NCBI GenBank assembly: GCA_018883545.1
Contig: JAHLEH010000007.1
Location: 1-64,000 of the forward strand
Length of the DNA: 64,000 nucleotides
Origin: Marixanthotalea marina
Lineage (GTDB): Bacteria > Bacteroidota > Bacteroidia > Flavobacteriales > Flavobacteriaceae
Direction of reading: 5' to 3'
Shown here in pieces: positions 18,716-29,631 of this stretch. The notes beneath the pieces are model-generated. The model did not search any database, was not told the origin of the DNA, and saw only the letters and a program-made list of their open reading frames with translations. Position numbers and translations under genes: made by a program. The first letter of the stretch is position 1; each line of letters opens with the position of its first letter.

Positions 18716-19712
18716 TTTTGTAAACTTTGAGAGTATCGTTTTTTATGGTTTCTTCAGGAATTAATGAGCCATTTATATGTGGTGCTCTGATGCCTTTTTT
18801 AAATTCGGTTGGGCCCGTAAAAATTCGGGCTTCGTCCCAAAGGTTTTCATCAATAAATGTTTGTAGTGTTTTTGAACCGCCTTCTATAATAATAGAATTG
18901 ATGTCACTTTGAAATAAAATGTCGCAAATCTGTTTGGCAACAGGTTTTGTGAAGTCTAGGTTTTTGTTGGAAATTATTATGGTTGGTGCCTCATCGTTAA
19001 AAACATTACTTGAGGTTGGGAGTTTTAAATTTTTGTCCAGAACAATTCTTATGGGGTTTTGCCCAATCCAATCCCTTGCCGTTAAACTCGGGTTGTCCTG
19101 TAAGACTGTGTTGGTACCAACCAATATGGCCTGCTCTTCGGTGCGCCATTTATGAACCATTTGTCTGGAAAACTCATTAGTAATCCAAACGGGTTTCTGT
19201 TCGGGTTTGGTTTCGGGGGCGATAAATCCATCTTCGGTTTCAGCCCATTTTAAAATAATATAAGGTCGCTTTTTATTGTGGAACGTAAAAAAACGTTTGT
19301 GGTGTTCTTTGCATTCGGTTTCCAGAACGCCAACGGTAACCTGGCACCCCGACTTTTTCAGCTTTTCTATGCCTTTTCCAGCTACTTTGGTGTTGTCGTC
19401 CATGCAGCCAATAACAACATTTGGTATTTGATGCTTAATAATAAGGTCACTGCAGGGCGGTGTTTTTCCATAATGTGAACAGGGCTCTAGTGTTACGTAA
19501 AGTGTAGCTTCCTTTAAAAGGGTTTTGTTTTCAACAGTATTTATGGCGTTAACTTCAGCATGGTTGCCTCCGTACGGACTTGTAAAACCTTCGCCAATAA
19601 TTTTTCCGTCATTAACAATAACACAGCCCACCATAGGGTTGGGACGTGTGGTTCCCAAACCGTTTTTGGCAATTTCAATACAGCGTTTTATGTATTTTTC
19701 ATGTATATTCAC
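18708..19712 (-). CDS. ribD: Bifunctional riboflavin deaminase/reductase RibD
   Basis: RibD carries out the second and third steps of riboflavin synthesis: deamination of the pyrimidine and reduction of its ribosyl chain. The 334-residue protein has an N-terminal deaminase domain with zinc ligands in NHAEVNAI and PCSHYGKTPPC, and a C-terminal reductase domain starting at RPYIILKWAETEDGFIA with VGTNTVLQDNPSLTAR and IIIEGGSKTLQTF. It is a little shorter than the E. coli enzyme at the C-terminus. It heads the run with the HAD and YigZ genes and diverges from the GNAT gene at 19741. Confidence 0.95.
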   Translation of the reverse strand: MNIHEKYIKRCIEIAKNGLGTTRPNPMVGCVIVNDGKIIGEGFTSPYGGNHAEVNAINTVENKTLLKEATLYVTLEPCSHYGKTPPCSDLIIKHQIPNVVIGCMDDNTKVAGKGIEKLKKSGCQVTVGVLETECKEHHKRFFTFHNKKRPYIILKWAETEDGFIAPETKPEQKPVWITNEFSRQMVHKWRTEEQAILVGTNTVLQDNPSLTARDWIGQNPIRIVLDKNLKLPTSSNVFNDEAPTIIISNKNLDFTKPVAKQICDILFQSDINSIIIEGGSKTLQTFIDENLWDEARIFTGPTEFKKGIRAPHINGSLIPEETIKNDTLKVYKNG

Positions 19713-19740
19713 GACACAAAAATAAGATTAAATAATTGGT

Positions 19741-20222
19741 ATGGAATATATCGTTATTAGAGAAATTCAACCAAATGATAATAAGTATATTGAGCAGGTT
19801 ATAAGATCTTGTTTTCATGAATTTAAAATTCCTTTGGAAGGCACGGCCTATTCGGATATAGAAACAACACGCATGTTCGAATCTTACCAAAACCCTAACG
19901 ATGTTTATTTTGTAGTAGATAAACAAGGAAAGGTGTTAGGTGGTGGCGGTGTAAAACCTTTAAGAGGATACGAAAGTGAAATTTGTGAAATTCAAAAAAT
20001 GTATTTTTCACCAGAAATAAGGGGTAATGGTTTGGGCAAGCAATTATTTGAAAGGTGTTTGCGAGCGGCAAAAGATTTAGGGTATAAAAAATGCTATATT
20101 GAGTCTGCACCCCAACTTAAAGCGGCCGTACATCTTTATGGGAAGTATGGGTTCGAGCATTTAAAAGGAGCATTGGGCAATACTGGACATTACTCGTGTG
20201 GTGTTTGGATGATTAAAGATTT

Positions 20223-20226
<4 letters not shown>
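19741..20226 (+). CDS. GNAT-family N-acetyltransferase
   Basis: This 161-residue acetyltransferase has the acetyl-CoA loop MYFSPEIRGNGLGKQLFERCL at about residues 87-106, and the last part AAVHLYGKYGFEHL. Substrate unknown. Its end overlaps the prmC start by four bases and prmC overlaps ligA by four, so the three genes form a tight operon. Confidence 0.9.
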
Positions 20227-23074
<2,848 letters not shown>

Positions 23075-23088
23075 ACGACTAAATTTAT

Positions 23089-23138
23089 CGATAAAAAGCA
23101 TTTTTTTATCGTTTAATTGTAAAATTATTTTATATTTG
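23089..23138 (+). promoter_or_regulatory. CGAT/ATCG dyad and -7 box upstream of the first membrane paralogue
   Basis: CGATAAAAA (23089-23097) faces TTTTTATCG (23103-23111), and the -7 box TATATTTG follows at 23131-23138. The right arm lies where a -33 element would be. The same layout is found before the paralogue at 24419. It could also be a weak ligA terminator. Confidence 0.45.
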
Positions 23139-23160
23139 TTGACTAATATTATTTGCTATT

Positions 23161-23871
23161 ATGAACAAATCTAAAATATTGATCGGTTTGGTTTTGCTGC
23201 TCTACCTGCTGTATGTTGGTTTTCAACTTAGCGGTTATGGCTTAGTGGCAGAAAAAGTAAGGTGCTTTATATTCCCAATAGTCACTATAACCTATTTTGT
23301 GAGTATAAAAAAGAAGTCGCTTTTTTTGACATTGTTCATGATTTTATATTCCCTATCGGATATTCTATACATTTTTTCAGATAGTATTGGCAACAAAATA
23401 GATTATTACGTTGGTAACTACCTTTATATACTTGCTTATGTTATGCTGTTAATAAAAGTATGTAAATCTATTAGTTTGCTACATGTGCTTAAAAATCTTA
23501 AAATCCATACCTTGGTTTTATTGGTTTTGAATGTGTATATTATTTATGTGCTACAAATTATAATAGACAAGCGTATAGCGGAAGGGTATGGGTATATTGT
23601 GGAAATACTATATAATACGGTTATATTGTTGTTGTTATCCGCTTCATTACTGAATTATTTTTACAGAGATAGTAAAAAGGCGTTGTTCTTATTTTTGGGG
23701 TCTTTGTGTATTGTTTTTTCTGAGGTAATTAGTGTAGCATATTTGTACGTTACAAAACAAGGGCTGCTAGACTTTTTTGCCCTGTCATTAGCTCTATTGG
23801 CATTTTATTTCTTTTATCAACAATCAAAACTTAAAAACACAAATAGGGTAAATGCCCCTGTTGTAGAGTGA
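23161..23871 (+). CDS. Multipass membrane protein, YhhN-like
   Basis: This 236-residue protein has about eight hydrophobic helices and almost no soluble part. The pattern FxxxYSLSDILYIFSD, then NYLYILAYVMLLIKV, resembles the YhhN (lysoplasmalogenase-like) family, though the match is from pattern, not a search. It is a paralogue of the protein at 24419-25177: both have similar length and helix order, the central D-x(n)-Y-x-GY/LAY segment, and related upstream DNA. A DoxX gene lies between them on the other strand. Function is unknown. Confidence 0.72.
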   Translation: MNKSKILIGLVLLLYLLYVGFQLSGYGLVAEKVRCFIFPIVTITYFVSIKKKSLFLTLFMILYSLSDILYIFSDSIGNKIDYYVGNYLYILAYVMLLIKVCKSISLLHVLKNLKIHTLVLLVLNVYIIYVLQIIIDKRIAEGYGYIVEILYNTVILLLLSASLLNYFYRDSKKALFLFLGSLCIVFSEVISVAYLYVTKQGLLDFFALSLALLAFYFFYQQSKLKNTNRVNAPVVE

Positions 23872-23874
23872 ATT

Positions 23875-24246
23875 TTATAAAGAAGGTATAGTTTTCCGGT
23901 ATAAAAAAAGTGTAGTAGAGGCTAATACAAATGTTGTAATAGCTGTTATAAATAATAGGCCGTTGTCGTTGTTTACTTCTATGCCAAGTTTGGTTAAATG
24001 AAAAAATATGGCGCCTCCAATAACTCCTATAGTGAGCAAAGCTCCTGCCCATATAGTTTTGGGAATCAATAATAATATACTGGCCAAGAGTTCTAAAAGG
24101 CCAATTAGTATTCTGCCGGTTGGTTCCAATCCTATTTTTTGAAATATATAAACACTATCTGGATGTGCTGTAAACTTAAAACGTAGCGTTTGAAGTAGTA
24201 TAAGAGCTGTTATAATTCTAATTGCCAATGGAATGTGTTTTTTCAT
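23875..24246 (-). CDS. DoxX-like four-helix membrane protein
   Basis: This 123-residue protein has four predicted membrane helices (about 7-22, 45-65, 68-88, 97-116). The motifs LQTLRFKFTAHPDSVYIFQKIGLEP and GRILIGLLELLASILLL are typical of DoxX-like proteins. These are implicated in redox or oxidative-stress membrane complexes in some bacteria, but the role here is unknown. It is convergent with the first YhhN-like gene (three bases between ends) and divergent from the second. Confidence 0.85.
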   Translation of the reverse strand: MKKHIPLAIRIITALILLQTLRFKFTAHPDSVYIFQKIGLEPTGRILIGLLELLASILLLIPKTIWAGALLTIGVIGGAIFFHLTKLGIEVNNDNGLLFITAITTFVLASTTLFLYRKTIPSL

Positions 24247-24343
24247 AGTTGTCGATTTTTAACGTTTTAGACGTGTATTTCCATTTAAACTTTTAATATT
24301 TAAAGAAAAAACTTTCAAATAAAAACAAAAAATGGTAATTCAT

Positions 24344-24393
24344 CGATAAAGTGTATTTTTAATCGACATGTATAATGTCTTTTTATATATTTG
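24344..24393 (+). promoter_or_regulatory. CGAT/ATCG dyad and -7 box upstream of the second membrane paralogue
   Basis: CGAT (24344-24347) and ATCG (24362-24365) bracket an A/T stretch, and the -7 box TATATTTG follows at 24386-24393. Spacing from the right half to the box is 20 bases, against 19 at the first paralogue. Confidence 0.45.
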
Positions 24394-24418
24394 ATTTAAC
24401 CTACTTATTAAATCTATC

Positions 24419-25177
24419 ATGAAAAAGTATCTTTATAACAGTACTAATGGACTGTTTGGTTTTGCCTTGGTATTATTGCTGATTGTAAATTTTTATGCCG
24501 CATACATCGAAAACCCACTGTTTTTAAATATATCCAAGCTGTTATTTGTTCCTGTGTTTTTGGTAGCTTTTCTAGCTAAAAAGAGGATTCTAAGTTTGGC
24601 ATTTATGGCCTTTTTAATGTTTTCTTTTGTAGGGGACTTGTTTCCGTTTTTATTTGCTGAAGACGTGTTTATGGCAAATGCACTATATTTTATGGGATAT
24701 GTATGCTTATTGGTAATTGCTATTTTCAACTTTAGGTTTGACAACATAGATAAAATAGTTGGAACTTACCTTTTGGTTGTGTTGCTCATTAATAGCTATT
24801 TTTTATACACCATATGTAATGTTTTAAATGTGTTGATTATAGATAAGATGGAAATGATGCTTTTTGGCGCTAAAAGCTGGACGTTAATGTTGCTTGCTTT
24901 TACATCGTTTGCCGTTTATTTGTCGAATCAAAGCAAGGCTTCAATACTCTTTTTGATTATGGCTATTAGTTTTGTTTTTTCAGATGTCCTCAATTATATA
25001 AACCATTACTATATTTATAATTGGAGTATTTTAATGCTTGAAAGAGGATTGCATATAGTGGCTATTTTCTTTGCTTTTAAATATGTGATGGAGCAGAGTA
25101 GTGCGCGCACTAAAAAATACCTACAAAAGGATATAAACCACGAAAATATATTTTTAGCAGATAATGTTTTGGCCTAA
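24419..25177 (+). CDS. Multipass membrane protein, YhhN-like paralogue
   Basis: This 252-residue protein has about eight membrane helices, and SFVGDLFPFLF followed by ALYFMGYVCLLVIAIF matches the same landmarks as the protein at 23161-23871. It ends with a hydrophilic tail of about 30 residues. Its stop codon overlaps the stop of the convergent nucleotidase gene by three bases, leaving no room for a terminator between. Function is unknown; a role in membrane lipid or plasmalogen turnover is possible if the YhhN assignment holds. Confidence 0.7.
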   Translation: MKKYLYNSTNGLFGFALVLLLIVNFYAAYIENPLFLNISKLLFVPVFLVAFLAKKRILSLAFMAFLMFSFVGDLFPFLFAEDVFMANALYFMGYVCLLVIAIFNFRFDNIDKIVGTYLLVVLLINSYFLYTICNVLNVLIIDKMEMMLFGAKSWTLMLLAFTSFAVYLSNQSKASILFLIMAISFVFSDVLNYINHYYIYNWSILMLERGLHIVAIFFAFKYVMEQSSARTKKYLQKDINHENIFLADNVLA

Positions 25178-26091
25178 ACAATAATAGAAGTGCCGTTAGC
25201 TGTTTTATTTTTGTTTTCATCAAAATAGAAGTCTATTCTCCCAAGGTTAATACCATAGCACCCCACCTGATTTACAAGCACGTTTTTACCGTCTTTGTTT
25301 TTTGTAATTGTTGGTTTGGGTAAAAAAGTATGGGTATGGCCACCTATAATTAAATCGATGTTTTTTGTGGCTGCAGCTAATTTAAGGTCGCTTATTTTGT
25401 TGGGAGCGTCATTGTAATGATAACCTAAATGTGATAAGCAAACAATAAGGTCGCAATTTTTGTCTTCCTTTAAAATTCGAGTCATTTCCTGAGCAGTTTC
25501 AATAGGGTCAAGATATTTTGTTTCCTTGTAATTGTTTTTGTTAACCAAGCCTTTCAACTCAATCCCTAAGCCAAATACCCCAATTTTAATGTTACTTTTT
25601 TCATAAACCTTAAAAGGACTTGTGTGGGTGTCCATAATTGTATTCGAAAAATCGTAATTAGAGGAAATAAAGTCAAATTTGGCATGTGGCAGTTGGGCAT
25701 ACAAACCCTCAACACCATTATCGAAATCGTGGTTCCCAATAGTAGAGGCGTCGTATTTTAACATGCTCATTAACTTAAATTCTAGCTCGCCACCGTAATA
25801 ATTAAAATAGGGTGTCCCTTGAAAAATATCGCCTGCATCCAATAAAAGTGTATTGGGGTTTTCTTTTCTTATATTTTCAATTAAGCTGGCCCTTCTTGCA
25901 ACACCACCTTTATTTGCGTTTCTTCCGTCGTTAGGGCCAAACGGGTCGATATGGCTGTGCACGTCGTTGGTATGCAGAATGGTTACTTTAGCAGTTTCTT
26001 TTAAGGGCGTAAATGAAGTAAGTCCTGCGCTACCCAATGTTACAAAGGCGGTACTGGCGGATGCTTGTTGTAAAAATTCTCTACGTTTCAT
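25174..26091 (-). CDS. Metallophosphatase (5'-nucleotidase N-terminal domain), Tat-exported
   Basis: This 305-residue protein is the catalytic half of a UshA-type 5'-nucleotidase. Metal ligands are visible: Asp43 and His45 in HTNDVHSH, Asp85 region in LLDAGDIFQGTPYFNYYGG, Asn120-His121 in GNHDFDNG, and GGHTHTF near residue 240. The N-terminus KRREFLQQ followed by a hydrophobic stretch is a twin-arginine signal, so it is probably exported folded. The substrate-binding C-terminal domain is absent here; it is encoded separately just upstream (26095-26853), three bases away. Confidence 0.92.
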   Translation of the reverse strand: MKRREFLQQASASTAFVTLGSAGLTSFTPLKETAKVTILHTNDVHSHIDPFGPNDGRNANKGGVARRASLIENIRKENPNTLLLDAGDIFQGTPYFNYYGGELEFKLMSMLKYDASTIGNHDFDNGVEGLYAQLPHAKFDFISSNYDFSNTIMDTHTSPFKVYEKSNIKIGVFGLGIELKGLVNKNNYKETKYLDPIETAQEMTRILKEDKNCDLIVCLSHLGYHYNDAPNKISDLKLAAATKNIDLIIGGHTHTFLPKPTITKNKDGKNVLVNQVGCYGINLGRIDFYFDENKNKTANGTSIIV

Positions 26092-26094
26092 AGC

Positions 26095-26853
26095 TTACTT
26101 TATTTGAATAAACCGATTGTCTCTTACGGGGGAAATGGTGTCGACTTTCTTAAAATGATCTATTAATGCATTTCGTATTTTATAGTCTAAAACATAAAGA
26201 CTGTCGTTTGGTTGAAAAAACGTCATGTTATCGCCTCCATTGTATAGGTAATCGTTTGTTGCTATATAATAAGTTTTATTTTGGTCTATAGGTTTGTTGT
26301 TAATGGTAGCTTCAATAATGTTGTCGTCGTTGTCTATGCTAAGCTTTAATTTAGAAATAGGATGGGCTTTTTTGGCTTTACTTAAATAGTTTATTAAGGT
26401 AGTTACTTGCGAGCCTTTTAAGGCAACAACAACAATACTATTTTCAAAAGGCATCAACTCAAAAGCAGTTCTGGTTGTAATATCGCCTTTGGATATTATG
26501 GCGCGAATACCACCATGGTTAAGTAAAACCATATCTATATTTTTATTGGTTCTGCTTAAAAAAATAGGGTTGGCTTCTTCGTAAACGGCATCTGCCATAA
26601 AATTTCCGATAGCAGTGTTGAATTCGCCGTCAGTTTTAGAATAGGTGTCAACAGCGTAAGCCAATACAGTACTTAAATCAGCCTGTATATGTTTTCTGTA
26701 AGGCTCTATAAAATCATTTATTTCGGTATTGGCCTTAAGACTATCTGAAATAGAAATTTGCCTGCCCTCTATTTTAGATAAATGTAATTGTTTTTCTTTA
26801 CAGCCTATTGTTAGAGCCGACAAAAAGAGTAAAATAAGAAGCCTGGAATCCAT
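26095..26853 (-). CDS. 5'-nucleotidase C-terminal-domain lipoprotein
   Basis: This 252-residue protein is the substrate-recognition half of a UshA-type nucleotidase. It has a lipoprotein signal (cysteine at residue 18 in LTIGCKEK), then NFMADAVYE, LLNHGGIRAIISKGDITTRTAFELMPF, and ATNDYLYNGGDNMTFF, the nucleotide-stacking loop. It is translated first, before the catalytic half, which is the reverse of the order in fused enzymes. Both products should meet in the periplasm, the lipoprotein anchored to a membrane and the partner soluble. Confidence 0.92.
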   Translation of the reverse strand: MDSRLLILLFLSALTIGCKEKQLHLSKIEGRQISISDSLKANTEINDFIEPYRKHIQADLSTVLAYAVDTYSKTDGEFNTAIGNFMADAVYEEANPIFLSRTNKNIDMVLLNHGGIRAIISKGDITTRTAFELMPFENSIVVVALKGSQVTTLINYLSKAKKAHPISKLKLSIDNDDNIIEATINNKPIDQNKTYYIATNDYLYNGGDNMTFFQPNDSLYVLDYKIRNALIDHFKKVDTISPVRDNRFIQIK

Positions 26854-26900
26854 ATCAAATTACTTATATAAATTTGCTGATATTTTGAATCTACTTTTGC

Positions 26901-26908
26901 TACCTTTG
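26901..26908 (+). promoter_or_regulatory. Bacteroidota -7 box upstream of the DUF6913-like gene and dapA
   Basis: TACCTTTG then C is an exact TAnnTTTG box 18 bases before the ATG at 26927. A TTTG lies 24 bases upstream, slightly farther than usual. Confidence 0.6.
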
Positions 26909-26926
26909 CGCAAAGTATAAAGGTAA

Positions 26927-27457
26927 ATGTTTTTTAGGGCTTTTAAGGAGAATTCAAATAAAAAGTATTTAAATAAAACGTTATCTAATCGTGAGGTAAA
27001 TGTAGATAACAGTAAGGTTGAAAGTCTTGGGATTGTCTTAAATATGGCAGAGTCCAAAGATTTTAGTATGTTTAAAACCTTGGCTGATAAACTGAAAATA
27101 CATTCCAATAATTTAAAGGTTGTTGGTTTTTCCAATGAAAAGATAGACGCGTTGAATACTTGGGATTTATGCTTTGGTCCGGATGATTTTGGCTGGAATG
27201 GTAGTATTAAAAGTGTTGAACTGCAATCTTTTTTGGATAAAAAATTTGATGTTTTAATTAGTTATTATGCAACTGAAGATTTGGAGTTAAAATTAATAAC
27301 TGCACTTTCAAAAGCTAAATTTAAAGTAGGTATTTTGCAAAGTGACGAACGGTTGAACGACCTAATAATTAAAACCAGCATACAAGAATTTAACGTATTT
27401 GAAAACGAAGTTTTTAAATACATAACTATATTAAACAAAACAAAAAATGAATACTAA
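26927..27457 (+). CDS. Conserved protein, DUF6913-like
   Basis: This 176-residue soluble protein has no signal peptide. Segments [38 protein letters not shown] and [18 protein letters not shown] suggest an alpha/beta fold. It resembles DUF6913 proteins of Flavobacteriia (from recall). It overlaps the dapA start by 11 bases and shares its promoter, so it is translated with the first enzyme of lysine and DAP synthesis. Its own function is unknown. Confidence 0.75.
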   Translation: MFFRAFKENSNKKYLNKTLSNREVNVDNSKVESLGIVLNMAESKDFSMFKTLADKLKIHSNNLKVVGFSNEKIDALNTWDLCFGPDDFGWNGSIKSVELQSFLDKKFDVLISYYATEDLELKLITALSKAKFKVGILQSDERLNDLIIKTSIQEFNVFENEVFKYITILNKTKNEY

Positions 27458-28325
27458 GTTTCTAGGAACTGGAATTGCCTTGGTTACACCATTTAAATCA
27501 GATCTAACCGTAGATCATGAAGCTTTGGCCAATATTGTTAACTACAATATTGATAATGGTACCGATTATATTGTTGTTTTTGGTACAACGGCCGAAAGTG
27601 TAACCGTTACAAAAGAAGAAAAGAAAGCCGTTATAAAAACCATTTTTGAAGTAAATAAAGGACGCTTGCCTTTAGTTTTGGGTATTGGAGGCAATAATAC
27701 CATGGAGGTTGTTCAAGAAATTAAGACCACAGATTTATCTGGTTTTGATGCCATTTTGTCGGTATCTCCATACTATACCAAGCCAACCCAAGAAGGTATT
27801 TATCAGCATTTTAAAGCAGTATCGGAAGCGTGCCCAATTCCTATTATTTTGTATAATGTACCCGGAAGAACTTCTAAAAATATAGAGCCGGAAACTACTG
27901 TCAGGTTGGCCAATGATTTTGAAAATATTGTTGGTATAAAAGAGGCCGGAAACAGCGTGTCACAATATTTAAGATTGCTAAAAGATAAACCGGAAAATTT
28001 TTTAATTATTTCTGGCGATGACGATTTGGCCCTTGGTGTTGTTTTGGCAGGAGGAGCAGGAGTTATATCTGTTATTGGCCAAGCATTTCCAAAAGATTTT
28101 TCAGAAATGATTCGCTTAGGTTTAAAAGGAGAAGCCAAAGAAGCTTATAAATTACATTATAAATTAATGGATGTAATCGGGTACATTTTTGAGGAAAATA
28201 ATCCAGCAGGAATAAAAGCCGTTTTTGAAGCCTTAAACCTTTGTAACGATACTGTGAGGTTGCCGTTGGTGCCAGCTACAAATCAACTAAAAGCAAAAAT
28301 CAACGATTTTGTGAAAGGCCTTTAA
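27447..28325 (+). CDS. dapA: 4-hydroxy-tetrahydrodipicolinate synthase
   Basis: DapA condenses pyruvate and aspartate semialdehyde in the DAP/lysine pathway. The 292-residue TIM barrel has the substrate loop [11 protein letters not shown] (usually GTTGES), the catalytic tyrosine in [10 protein letters not shown], and the Schiff-base lysine in [11 protein letters not shown] near residue 162. Length fits the family. It is co-transcribed with the DUF6913-like gene; dapF is elsewhere in the window at 10205. Confidence 0.96.
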   Translation: MNTKFLGTGIALVTPFKSDLTVDHEALANIVNYNIDNGTDYIVVFGTTAESVTVTKEEKKAVIKTIFEVNKGRLPLVLGIGGNNTMEVVQEIKTTDLSGFDAILSVSPYYTKPTQEGIYQHFKAVSEACPIPIILYNVPGRTSKNIEPETTVRLANDFENIVGIKEAGNSVSQYLRLLKDKPENFLIISGDDDLALGVVLAGGAGVISVIGQAFPKDFSEMIRLGLKGEAKEAYKLHYKLMDVIGYIFEENNPAGIKAVFEALNLCNDTVRLPLVPATNQLKAKINDFVKGL

Positions 28326-28417
28326 GAGCGTTAAATATTACTTAAACCCTATATTTGCTGAGTTTTAAAAGGTATTTTCGTTTAAAAATTATATTTTTAA
28401 AATCCATAATAAAAACT

Positions 28418-28425
28418 TAATTTTG
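28418..28425 (+). promoter_or_regulatory. Bacteroidota -7 box upstream of bamD
   Basis: TAATTTTG then C is an exact TAnnTTTG match, 17 bases before the bamD ATG. Confidence 0.6.
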
Positions 28426-28442
28426 CAAACTGTTTTTGATTT

Positions 28443-29285
28443 ATGAGACAAATCTTTTATATATTAATTTTAGTATCAGTTTTAAGTTCCTGTAGTGAAT
28501 ACCAAAACCTCTTAAAGTCTGAGGATATTTCGGTAAAATTCAATGCAGCCGATTCTTTATACAATATAGGTAAATATGAAAAAGCTAATAAGCTTTTCGC
28601 CCAAATTGTGCCGAGTTACAGAGGGAAACCACAAGCTGAAAAATTAATGTTTTTGTATTCCGATACATTTTATAAAATGAAAGAATACTATAATTCGGGT
28701 TACCAATTTGAACGTTTTGTGTCCAGTTACCCCAATAGTGAAAAGCTAGAGGAAGCGGCATTCTTAGGAGCTAAAAGCTACTATATGCAATCTCCGGTCT
28801 ATTCTAAAGACCAAACAGAAACAATAGAAGCGCTAGATAAAATCCAAAATTTCATTAATTTATTTCCCGATTCGGAATATGTTGAAGAGGCCAATATGCT
28901 GTTTAAGGAGTTGGATTTTAAACTAGAGAAAAAGGCGTTTGAAATAGCCAAGCAGTATAAATTAATAGCCCCGGGTTATACAAGAAATTTTGATGCAGCA
29001 ATCACATCGTTCGATAATTTTATTTTCGAATTCCCAGGCTCTTCATTACGGGAAGATGCGTTGTTCCTCAAGTTCGATGCGGCCTACCAACAAGCAATCA
29101 ACAGCTACGAAACGAAAATTGTTTCCAACCAAATAGTGCCTTTAAGAAGACCTCGTTTATTACAGGCTAAAGAGTTTTATAACAATTTTAAGAATAGTTA
29201 TGCCGATTCTAAATATATGGAAGAAGCCAATATGAAACTGGCTGAAATAGATAAAGCACTAGAAGAATATAGCAACAAAAGTTAA
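28443..29285 (+). CDS. bamD: Outer membrane protein assembly lipoprotein BamD
   Basis: BamD is the essential lipoprotein partner of BamA in outer-membrane protein insertion. The 280-residue product has a lipoprotein signal with cysteine at residue 17 (LSSCSEY) and five TPR-like helix pairs, including YKMKEYYNSGYQFERFVSSYPNS and AITSFDNFIFEFPGSSLREDALF (parts). It starts a plus-strand run with the omega subunit, coaBC, porD and recN genes; this order is common in Flavobacteriaceae. Confidence 0.94.
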   Translation: MRQIFYILILVSVLSSCSEYQNLLKSEDISVKFNAADSLYNIGKYEKANKLFAQIVPSYRGKPQAEKLMFLYSDTFYKMKEYYNSGYQFERFVSSYPNSEKLEEAAFLGAKSYYMQSPVYSKDQTETIEALDKIQNFINLFPDSEYVEEANMLFKELDFKLEKKAFEIAKQYKLIAPGYTRNFDAAITSFDNFIFEFPGSSLREDALFLKFDAAYQQAINSYETKIVSNQIVPLRRPRLLQAKEFYNNFKNSYADSKYMEEANMKLAEIDKALEEYSNKS

Positions 29286-29293
29286 TATTAACT

Positions 29294-29620
29294 ATGGATT
29301 TAAAGAAAACCAATGCACCGGTTAACACCATGACCTATGACAGAAATCAAATAGATGAACCAACGGACAATATCTATGAAGCGATTTCAATTATCTCAAG
29401 ACGTGCTGAGCAAATCAACACTGAAATAAAAAAAGAGTTGATAGATAAGTTGGAGGAATTTGCAACTTACAACGACAGTCTTGAGGAAATTTTCGAGAAT
29501 AAAGAACAAATTGAGGTTTCTAAGTTCTACGAAAAATTACCAAAACCACATGCGTTGGCCGTTCAAGAATGGTTAACAGATAAAATTTATTTTAGAAATA
29601 CTGAGGAAGACGCTCAGTAA
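29294..29620 (+). CDS. rpoZ: DNA-directed RNA polymerase omega subunit, Bacteroidota type
   Basis: The 108-residue protein resembles the RpoZ/Rpb6-like subunit of Bacteroidota. The core DNIYEAISIISRRAEQIN corresponds to the conserved omega helix that latches the beta' subunit. It lies eight bases after bamD and eleven before coaBC; rpoZ next to coaBC is common in many bacteria, which supports the call. Confidence 0.88.
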   Translation: MDLKKTNAPVNTMTYDRNQIDEPTDNIYEAISIISRRAEQINTEIKKELIDKLEEFATYNDSLEEIFENKEQIEVSKFYEKLPKPHALAVQEWLTDKIYFRNTEEDAQ

Positions 29621-29631
29621 CAATTTTTAAA

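Noticed and set aside
18101..19712. FMN riboswitch before ribD
   Set aside because: The region between ribD and the divergent GNAT gene is only 28 bases, too short for the riboswitch.
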